Source of the DNA: Cruorifilaria tuberocauda
Taxonomy: Eukaryota; Nematoda; Chromadorea; Rhabditida; Onchocercidae
Length of the DNA stretch: 64,000 nt
Direction: 5' to 3'
Assembly (NCBI GenBank): GCA_013365365.1
Contig: JABVXU010000225.1
Location: 1 to 64,000, forward strand
Part shown: positions 54,901 to 64,000 of the stretch, one piece after another
Layout of the letters: the number at the start of each line of letters is the position of its first letter
Numbering within the stretch: the first letter of the stretch is position 1
Position numbers and translations under genes: made by a program
Notes under the pieces: generated by a model
The model's input: the letters and a program-made list of their open reading frames with translations, nothing else
Told to the model about the DNA's origin: nothing
Database searches by the model: none

Positions 54901-55527
54901 AGCGCTACATAAATTGAACAAGTAAATTGACTGTTATTAACTTTTTCATCTCAAAAACTTGTCTGAAAGACTCCGTCACAACTTTAAGTGGAAAAAGGAC
55001 TTACTTTCGTATGCTTTTCGTAATTTCAAAAAGAAAATCTCAGCATCCTTTTTTTCCGCAGGATTAAGATGTCGATCTGGATGGAATATCAAACATTTCT
55101 GACGGTAAGACTTATTAATTTCATCCAATGTTGCCTGCAATTCAATAAATTCTTCATGTCGATGATTTAAAAAATTTATTCCCATTGGGTCCAAGTTCAT
55201 TGAGCTGAACACAGTACTGAATGAGATATACCGTTCAGAATCAATTCACCATAAACTGGGGTAAAAAACTAGCTCATAGCCAAAATAAAATTTTACTTTT
55301 GTGGACTGCAAATTATTCGGGAAACTCACATCTCTTGGTACATTTAGAATTGCATAGAAATCGATATCTTCGTCATCCTGAATGTCTGCTCCTTCCTCAT
55401 TTCCATAAACTGAACCCAATGAGGAAGCATCTGACATACCTATTCGTGCTTTTTCGATTTATAATTATATCAAATTTAACCTGAAATAATTCTTACCTTT
55501 TACAATACAGTTCACTTCATAGTTCAT
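51957..55527 (-). CDS. dnj-9: DNAJC11 orthologue, mitochondrial J-protein
   Basis: Exons 55330-55437, 55005-55134, 54729-54904, 54512-54570, 54125-54293, 53902-54043, 53606-53784, 53309-53511, 53023-53209, 52638-52883 and 51957-52091 join in phase to 577 residues from the ATG at 55437 (human 559). The J domain is at about 25-92 with HPD at 54-56 ([16 protein letters not shown]) and [21 protein letters not shown] long beta-rich middle follows, then a membrane segment in [17 protein letters not shown] at about 415-435. The C-terminal domain has [25 protein letters not shown]-like [13 protein letters not shown], and [16 protein letters not shown]11 associates with MICOS/MIB at mitochondrial membranes and shapes cristae. 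A further 5' exon at 55497-55527 starts with ATG and joins in phase to GTATG at 55439, which would add eleven residues ([11 protein letters not shown]). Which start is used is open. Confidence 0.95.
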
Positions 55528-57476
55528 TATCCATAGAAATAAAATTACAATAAACGAATAGCTCAGTGGAATAAATAAGAATTACATTAAGATGACCTAC
55601 TCCCTATACAGCCATATGTCTGATACAAAAGATAAGAATATTTAAATCAAAATAAGAAAGCTTGAAGAATGTATGATAATATTTCCCTTAGAAGCTATGC
55701 TAACGGACCTTCCATAAAAAAATAGATATCGTTTGGCCCAATCCTTTAATATTTTGCATGAAAGAGGAAATGACTCACATTTACCCATTCAAATAACCCA
55801 ACCCGCTAATTTTGGACTCAAATTGAGTTTGTTAAAGCCTCAGACCCATCCCAAACACCGTCCACTCACGATTTACCGACAATGATGATAGCGTGTTGCG
55901 ACGGTATGGTTATTATGCAAACGTGTGCAGCTTACGTGTAGGTTAAACGTTGTTTGTACGTGCTGCAGTGAGCCTTTCATCATTTAGTTTCTCTACGGAG
56001 GCGGGATGGAGGCATAATTGCTTTAATGAAATCATATTTACTTGCTATCAACAATATAAAGAATTATTCGGAAGGAATGCTTCGAAATTTTGAGAATGAA
56101 AACTCTAGTATCTATTAATTGTGTCTACACCAATTAACCAAGATATTCCATGATTCCGAAATGAATTCCGGCTTGAAGCACAAATAAAATCTACCGTTTG
56201 GAATAAATTTTGTTTTGACAATTCGTGTTACTTTCCTTATTGTGTACTCCATAGTTATGCAAATGTGATGTAAAGTGATTATTGAATATTAAAATTTTAA
56301 ATATGATTTGATAGTTGATGTGTTTCTTGGACTTATATTTGGAAAGTTTGATTAGAAATATTAGGAAGAAGAAGGATGTGTTTACTAATTGCAATATATT
56401 GGAGCGAAAAAATAGGATTTGGAATTCAACGAGTTTCTTAAGTAGCGTTGCATTGTGTTTGTCTTTTATTTCCATTCTCGTTTCTAAATTCTGATTCTCA
56501 TTCTAAATCTTAGGCTTTACTTTCAAGTTAACCTGTTAGAGCTTAATTTTACTGATTCTTAAAAAAATTCATTTGCTAATGCTGTAAGCACAGATAACTG
56601 AAAATTTGCGTTTCGCCGTCACTCTTAACCTTTCACTTCGTTATATGTCGGGGTTACTCATTAATAGCATGTCACATTCTATTTTTGATTTCCTTGACAA
56701 CTCAATTCACTTCCCCAACTTTCCCGTAAATCTTCAAATTTTGATGTTTTAAAACATTGTCTACTCATTTTGGCCAAATATGCCAAAAATATTTCTTTTA
56801 AATGCCGGGATTAGTCTTTGCATGCACCGATTGTCCTCAAGTCTTCATTTTGTTAGTTCAAAACGATCATTTTGGTTTTAGATTTCGAGTTCGGAAAGGA
56901 CTTAGAGTAATATTTTCCGAACAGTGACATTTAATTGACCTAAAGAGCGTTAAATGCAGTTTTCGCCATGTGATCTATCTTGCCATATTCTGTCTTCAAA
57001 TAATTTCCGAAGATCTGTAAACAGTTTCGGAAAGACTGTCCTAATGAAAACTCTAGTGTTTTTTTATCAAAGGCAATGATATATTTATAAAAATTTGCTG
57101 TTCGCTGGATCTGTTCGAAACATTATTGACGGACTGAAGAAAGAAAATGAGAAAATCGAAATCTCAAATTTGTAAGTCTTGATATCCTTCTAAGTAATTG
57201 ATAAAGTATTATAATTGATACGTGCAATATATTACCATTTTATATTCTAACATAGAATATTAGAATGTGATCCAATAAATGGTTTTAATTGAAAGAACCT
57301 AGAATAACAGCTGTGGAATAAATAGCTATTGAGGAAACTTAGCAGCTGTCATTTGATGCATGCAAGAGTTGATGCATCTTTTGCAATCATTATAGCAGCT
57401 TGTTTAAAATTTATTCAACTTTTCTGCCCACTGCTTTCATTGTCTATTGTATAATATACAAACTCTTCTGAAAGTG
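55528..57476. other. Intergenic region upstream of DNAJC11
   Basis: About 1.9 kb. A less AT-rich patch at about 55840-56010 (for example GTGTTGCGACGGTATGG, GGAGGCGGGATGGAGGC) lies 300-500 bases upstream of the DNAJC11 start and may be its promoter. The remainder is AT-rich without recognisable exons. Confidence 0.4.
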
Positions 57477-60400
57477 TCATTTGTGGAAAAATGATGTTGT
57501 TGACTGCGAAATCGATTCATCACTTTTCACTAATGATTGGGACGGAGTGAGTTCTCTGCTGACATTTGTTTTCCTTTGTTCAATGTCGGTGATTCGTTTC
57601 TGACGAAATTTCTCGGTAACTTGAATCTGCAAATTATATATTATCGCATCTGAAACAATTTAATGCAAGCTTTAAGAATTTCAAACAGTAGTCAATTTTT
57701 TGAATAAATAAAAAAAAGATTGATTATTCGATTAGTATGTATGTATGTAGTTCGACGAACAGTATTTAATGAACCTGTTTGATGGTTATGTTCATAGAGG
57801 TTGAAATTTCAAGGGATGCCCCCATATTAATGTCACTGTTTGATGATCCCTTATATCCGGGAGCTGAAAACAAAGTCAACATGCAACCACCCGAAAATAA
57901 TGCGTATCCATGAAGTGGTGCCTGAAAATTATGATTAAACTTTAAAAATTTATCGAATCATTTTGTACCAACACAAAAGCAGTATAGTCTTGATCTTACC
58001 CATCCAAAACATGTAAGATCTTTGAACGAAAAATTCTTTCGTGAAATGTCAGATGCATAATATAGTTATCGAAATTTTTTTGTACAGATCGAAGTTAATT
58101 TCAAAAAAAATACAATGATTTTTCATATAAATTTTATCCTGCAAAATTATATCTCTAAGTGTCTACCGAAAAGATCATTAAAAAAATAAGAAAAAGACAA
58201 CTACAAATCCTTTATTTTATCCCTTTTTCATCCCTTTTCTCTTTTTACTTTTAATTGCAGTTTCATAAAGAAATGATATCAGTTCCAACATCTGTTAGTA
58301 ATCAATTTTTTTTCTTCCTTATTTATTTTTTTTGGTATCGTAATTCTAAAATCAAAATTTTTTTGAGTTCAACTAGCAAAATATTTTATTTCGAAAATTT
58401 GAAAGAGAAAAACTAGCCTGATGTCCACGGATCAGCATATCAATTCCCAACTTCTTGCAAACATTTTGTACCGTATCAGAAGCAAATAGTTGCCCAATGC
58501 CATAGAGTGGTTCACGTTCAAAATTACTGCGAAAACCAGTACGATCTGGCGATGTATCGGGATCAGACCATACCAAATCACATTGCAGGGATCCAACCTC
58601 AAATTCTTCCAAAGGCCGTCGAATTTCTCGGATTGCCTAAATTTATTAACTTCCTCATATTTTTTGAATCAAATATTCAAGTATGGATAGATATTTTATT
58701 GGGTTCCGAAGATTTTAACATTACGTGTTATTGATTTTTGATAGATGAATAACAGACCTGAAGTGAAGTAAGTTTTGGACCAATGCCACCATGCATCCCA
58801 AGAATCCGACCTCCAATAAGCACCGCTAGTGGTAAATTATTGAACAAAATTCGAAAGTAAGGATATAACGCTCGACCATCTTTACCATCTGAAATAATAA
58901 ACAGAGACCGTCCCTGCTTCTCTTATATGTCCAAGTACATATCACATTTTCATAGTTTTATTGCAGTTCCTATTTTTCGACTTTAAATTTACCGAGATTT
59001 TCAGAAAATCTGGCGCAAACTTCTTCATAGAATGAATATGCGCGATTTAATGACTCTTCTTCATGATTACCACGGCATAAAAAAATATTTTTCGGGAAAC
59101 GAACCTTAAAAGAAAAGATTATTGAAATATTTGTTGAATTGTAAATAACTTGAATTAATTTAGAAATTGTGCCAGAGAACTTACTTTAAGAGCAGTAAGT
59201 AATGCAACCACTTCGATTCCATGCGAGCCGCGATCAACGAAATCACCTAAAAATACGCTACGTACTTGACTTGGCCATCCATTTAAATTAAACCATCGAT
59301 GCAAATCACTATATTGGCCGTGTATATCACCGTAAACCACGCAAGGTAATGGAACCTGAAATTCATTTCGTTCAATCATTGCTATCTGACAAATTTACGT
59401 CAATCTTCTTCTAATCCCTGTGAAATAAACTGTTTTACTGCTTCAATCCGATCGATACCTCCAACAGTGTTGGCTCTTCAAGGAACACTTGTGCTCCTTG
59501 AAGAAGAATTTCTCTGATTTCTTCAAATTTGAAAGAAAATTGTTTCGGACCATTCCTAATTAATTTCATCAATAAATCACCGTCGAATTCTTCCGAAACT
59601 GAACATTTCAAAAAATGAAAATATTATCATTATAGAACTTATAAAATGTTCAACTTACAATATAATAATTTATCTAATTTTCATCACTAGTGTTTTTAAG
59701 GGTTTTGTAGATTTTCTTGAAACCTACACTATATATATTTCCACTAAACTTTAGAAACACATCGTCACTGTCTTTTCCATATGAGGAAGATTGGTCTTAT
59801 TTATATATCGAAAATATGCACTGATTCGGGATAACAAATCATAGAACAAAATCTTATCATTTTTATATCAATTAATTTGATTCAATCAATAAATTATGTA
59901 AAATTGAGAAGCACTTGCAAGCGTTATCATCACTTGCAGAACAATCAGCATTCGTTATATCATCTGATGTTGCATAAGTTAACACGCGTATGATTTTTGG
60001 TGGCTTTTTCCCTTTTAATATTGCTTTCAATCGACCACCTTGCTTTATTGTACTTAAAAGACTAATTAAAAATGCGAAAACAAACGGAAGATGTGAAGTA
60101 ATAGTAACCCTCAGCTTCTTAAAAAATATTAATAAATATTCATATTTAAAACATAGCTGAACTGACTTTCAAACATCATATGAAAAATGAAGTGAATTTA
60201 TATGTTCCTGAATATAAGGTATCGAATTTAAATTCATTTATCTTCAGAATTCATATAGGAAATACAAAAGCTTGTCATAAAATTAGTCTGGAAAGTCGAA
60301 GTAATAAAAAATGAAACAAAATCATTTGCATAGAATTTAATTTCTTAATATTAAAAAAAAGATTATGAACGAAAATATTGGCAATCATAAATTTGACAAG

Positions 60401-60616
60401 CAAGGTATCTTGCGATCAAGAGAACTTATGAAATTATATATATACATACTGTAGCAGCGTGTTTTGTTCGAGGAGAGTAAGTTGTGCAGGGACGATAGTA
60501 TCTGTACGATCTGAATGGACCACATTGGTGGACGATTTTCGACCTGGTGCACAGATCATTCCCGGAAGATCCTCATTATTATCAGTATCATCAGCAGATG
60601 TTTGCAAAGTAAACAT
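57477..60616 (-). CDS. Divergent PP1-family Ser/Thr phosphatase
   Basis: Nine exons (60450-60616, 59934-60061, 59459-59598, 59185-59355, 58993-59104, 58758-58888, 58418-58636, 57775-57921, 57477-57626) join in phase to 454 residues. After a 100-residue N-terminal extension with KGKKPPKIIRV, the catalytic domain begins at LLMKLIRNGPKQF. Metal ligands are kept: GDIHGQ (Asp155, His157), GDFVDRG (Asp183), RGNHE (Asn215, His216), GMHGGIG (His272) and RGHQ (His355). The substrate-side loop is altered: LFSAPGYKG replaces the LFSAPNYCGEFDN of PP1, and CRGNHEEES replaces RGNHECAS, so regulator and toxin binding probably differ. The C-tail (RKTNVSRELTPSQ) is Ser/Thr-rich. The family dephosphorylates Ser/Thr with two metal ions. 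Many nematode PP1-like paralogues are male germline genes, which may apply. The intron after RGHQ uses a GC donor. Exons 1-2 and the start are the least certain part. Confidence 0.88.
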
Positions 60617-60909
60617 CTCTCCAACATTTGCATTCAAACTGCAGTGTGAATCAGTGTCTAATAATTTATGTGCAACATTTGTAAAATATTTTTTAAAAAA
60701 GGATTAGTAATTAAAAACTTGCATCTGAGAAATCTAAAATTAAAGTTGGGAGAAGATATGAGATCATGAAATTTCGTTCATAGTATCCATCATTGACTTT
60801 TATTTCCCTAATATATTTTCCACTTGGTAAGATAATAATTGAAAAAATAATTAGAATGACACTCTTCACCTACTTTTTCTCTCCATTCTTTCCAAAAATA
60901 AACTTATCA

Positions 60910-62686
60910 TTACACAGCCTGACGTTTCCGTCGCCTTCTATTGACAAAAACAACAACAGCACCAACGAGACAGGCAATGACCACAGCCGAACATGCCACT
61001 CCACTAACAATAGCCCAGGAAGTTTTATTTATTTTATTAGTCGACAACGGGTCACTCATCCTTTGCGATAAATTGATATCTAGTGCTGCTCTTTTCATTT
61101 CTGCAAACAGACTAGCAAAAATTTTATGCCACAGACGATAAATCGTGTGATCTGCAGCATCCAGGATATCTGGTAATAAAATTAATTTGAAATTTTAAAA
61201 TTGTTCACCTGAACAAATTCGGTTTTCCAGATCTTTTTACTTCTTTTAACTTACCTTTAACTCTTTAACCTAAATCATTTTTTTTAGTTTGAAAGAATAA
61301 AACTTAGAATTAATAAATTAAAAAAGAATTCGTAGACAACTATTCGTTAGTTTTAAAATTAAAAATTTTCACCAACCTGGCATTGCTACATCTGATTTGT
61401 TTTTATCAGTTCCTTCGGGAGATTCTTTTGTTTCTCCTGAACGATTATTTGAATTTTTCTTTCAAATTTATCGTTTTTTTACACCATAATGACGTATTTA
61501 TGTGTTATGGTGTAAAAAAAACTGCAGGAGAAAAGGTGAGCAAAACTTTTTACCTCCTATTTCAAATACAAAACTTTGATTGTTACAATTTATAAAGATT
61601 AAAAAAATTTTGGAAATGTAGGAAAAGTTGAAAAGATTGAAACTTCCGCAAAAATAACGTGTAAAAATACACTTTTGTGCAGATAATTTCCGTTGCATTT
61701 CGTTGTATTGCAGCAGCAATACTGCAACTGTCGAGATTTATTGATTGTTGCGGGACATTTCTTGAACATATTGTTACGACAGTTTATGCTATTCATCCAT
61801 GTCCCGTGCTTCAAGCAACTTATTTTTACAGATTCTTGAAGTCCGAACTTATTCAAATTTATGAAGAATTAAATACCAAAATTATTGGTATTTTTTTTGA
61901 ATTTCCTTGAGAATTTTCATTCGATTTTGATTAAATTTGGCAGGAATTATTGGTGAAGAAAGGATAGGTGAAATGAAAACTTTTTAGCTAATAAACGATT
62001 TAGGCAAAAATGCAATAAATACATAAGTATATTTCGAAACATTTTTATTGCTGCTCAGAAATTACTCAAAGTTCTTGATTTCAAAATAAATTAGGTGCAG
62101 ATGAAGTAACCGAAGAATATACCTGTCTAGTAATAGTACAACCATATAGTACAGTACCAGTATCAACAAACTCCATAGTGTAGCACATTGACATGCCGTC
62201 TCTTTCACTGACACATTTTTCAAGCAATAAAGGTTGAACATTTATTACACATTTTAAAGCGTCAATTTTGCTATCACTCTTGTTTTCTCTTTTGCTATAA
62301 AAAATTGCGAGTGCGATAACATACTAATTGTATTCTTTATATATTATTGAGAAGGCACTTTGAAAAACCACTTATCAAGTTTGAAATAACAAATATTTTG
62401 ATTAAAACAGTAATTACGACTTCTTTAATTGACAGACGTTCATATCGGTTGGCTTTGTAATAGTACCCAGAACAAGCGTTTGGTATCAGATTTCAAATTA
62501 AAAAATAAATTAGTAATTAAAAATATTGTGGTATAAAAAAACGTTCTTAAGTGCAAAATGACACAACAACAATAGTTATATCATTTTTCTGCGGTGAAAT
62601 TTAAACTTCTAATTAAATTGACCTGAAACTCACATGAGAAAACATTCAGCAGTGAATAACCATGCTGGCAAAAAAATCAGCCACAT
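60910..62686 (-). CDS. Ly6/three-finger domain transmembrane protein
   Basis: Five exons (62634-62686, 62123-62294, 61673-61847, 61377-61436, 60910-61169) join in phase to 239 residues. A signal peptide (MWLIFLPAWLFTAECF) is followed by a cysteine-rich ectodomain from Cys33 (ALKCVINV) through CVSERDGMSMC, YGCTIT, SCLKHG, NCRNNMFKKCP, to QYCCCNTTKCN at 118-127. The closing CCxxxxxCN pattern is that of Ly6/uPAR, activin-receptor-like and related nematode modules. A linker of about 75 residues leads to a membrane helix (WAIVSGVACSAVVIACLVGA, about 205-229) and a short Arg/Lys tail (NRRRRKRQAV). It is therefore probably a type I cell-surface protein that binds a ligand or another receptor. There is no kinase domain, so it is not a TGF-beta receptor. 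The exon 3 start (after AATAAG) was chosen for phase. It lies about 300 bases upstream of the PP1-like gene on the same strand. Confidence 0.82.
61474..61520. repeat. Perfect 16-bp inverted repeat, hairpin
   Basis: TTTTTTTACACCATAA at 61474-61489 and its exact complement TTATGGTGTAAAAAAA at 61505-61520 flank a 15-base loop. It lies in intron 3 of the Ly6-type gene. It could be a tiny foldback element or an RNA hairpin. Confidence 0.85.
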
Positions 62687-64000
62687 AGAATGTTTCAAGT
62701 AATAAAAAGTAAAATTGACGAGTAAAATGCGACCATTTATAATTGTGAAAAAATTACCTACATAATTTGAGTATGCCCTTGTTAACAGATGAATTATTTT
62801 AAGCTTTGAAATACTACAGTATTATTAGAGCAGTGTTACAACTAATCATTTCAGAAATTGAACAGCTTATTTAAAACCAGAAAATTGCACCGCAATAAGC
62901 CACAAGTTAATCTAGTAAATGTACATGTTAACTGAAACTTACCATAGACTCGCAACTCCAAGAGGTCACAACAGCGTAGCATTTCTACTAACTCCGTCAA
63001 ATGAACGTTTCAGCATCATATATCAGATGAATGGAGAGATCGCTGCACCGATTACAGTAGCATACCCGATTACTACACCTCATTAATGCTGGCCTTGTTA
63101 ATGTTATTTCAGATGCCTTTTAGAACAGACTTCTAAACGAAAGAATTTATTTTAACATTAGGAAACTGTCAAACAAATATGGACAAAAACTGAGTCAAGT
63201 TAAAAATGATTAAAAATACATGCTAAAATTATAGTGTATTTGAAAACTACAACTAACAGTTAAAACATTAAAAAAGCTGTACAGGTTATTTTGACAAATT
63301 TCGCCAATATGATTATAAATTTGTACTTCGGGAATACCGATAGAAATCTAAATACATTCCACGCAAATAACTCGATAACAATTAAATAATCCAATTAGAA
63401 TTAACCCTTTTGCGTTTTTCGATTATCCTTCTCTAAATGGGTAAATCTCAAGTTTCTCTATATAAATAAATCTTTTAGAGGAAGATTTCCCGTGGGGATA
63501 TGAATGCTAAAAAACCCAAAGTAAAAAAAAACATGATATGGCACTATGTTTAAAGAAGGTAGGCAAAATTATCGTCAATAAATTTAAATTCTAGAAAAAC
63601 TATCGACAGTGGCAGAATTCTACTTTGGTACATCACCGCTGAAATTGCACACTCAAAAATTTACTACAATATTAATCTAAACATTTAAATTTAAATGCGC
63701 TACTTGCAATCTACTAACATCTTCCCAGATGTACTTTGCATATTATTTGTCCCAAACACTCTTGAAATCTTCCAACTAATTAGCATGCGAACAACCGCAA
63801 ACAGTAGAATGTAAGTGAAACTGCAAGCAGCGCACCGGTAGATATAAAGGAACCGGCTAAACAAACAAAAAATAACAGCAAGGAACATCGGAAGTAAAAA
63901 ATGGATTAAAATATTACGTTTATATTGGAAGAGAAGTGAGATATGTGCACGAAATTATGTGATATGTATTTCGTGTAGAAATGAGACCAAAACAATTTCT
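62687..64000. other. Right-end region, no gene recognised
   Basis: About 1.3 kb upstream of the Ly6-type gene, presumably with its promoter. A minus-strand frame at 63700-63888 begins with a hydrophobic MFLAVIFCLFSRFLYIY stretch that could be a signal peptide exon, but no partner exon or family match was found. Confidence 0.4.

Noticed and set aside
57721..57760. Short repeated ATGT units near 57737
   Set aside because: Only a few units in the last intron of the phosphatase gene, a trivial simple repeat.

Overview
This is a stretch of nuclear genome from a nematode. The evidence is a cuticle collagen with an N-terminal membrane anchor and a furin-type site, a serpentine receptor of the nematode-only Srt type, an SH2-tyrosine kinase of the class expanded in nematodes, and short introns ending in TTTCAG-like acceptors in very AT-rich DNA. 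A filarial or other spirurid worm fits best, but that is an inference. There are no plasmid, phage or bacterial features.

Layout. The left edge (116-484, minus) holds two exons of a serine/threonine kinase running off the window. Next come a PDCD10/CCM3 orthologue (2551-4105, minus), a small membrane protein gene (5533-6350, plus), an 11-exon minus-strand gene fusing a TDP-43-type N-terminal domain to a long coiled coil (8113-13006), and a cuticle collagen (15192-17100, minus). A 4 kb gene-poor stretch follows, then a CAAP1-like gene (21099-24128, minus) with a tRNA-like/SINE sequence in one intron. On the plus strand are CWC22 (26588-30761) and an SH2-tyrosine kinase (31444-34852). A receptor of the Srt class (about 37300-39961, minus) is followed by about 8.7 kb without a recognisable gene.

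The right third is all minus strand: a BRI3-like membrane protein (48699-50313), a DNAJC11 orthologue (51957-55527), a divergent PP1-family phosphatase (57477-60616) and, just upstream of it, a secreted/transmembrane three-finger (Ly6-type) protein (60910-62686). The last two are about 300 bases apart on the same strand and may share a transcript.

Most genes are unrelated housekeeping functions (splicing, mitochondrial inner membrane organisation, STRIPAK signalling) mixed with nematode-specific ones. Exon models were built by hand so that reading phase is kept across each intron. For nine genes every junction is phase-consistent. Junctions that remain open are stated in the entries.
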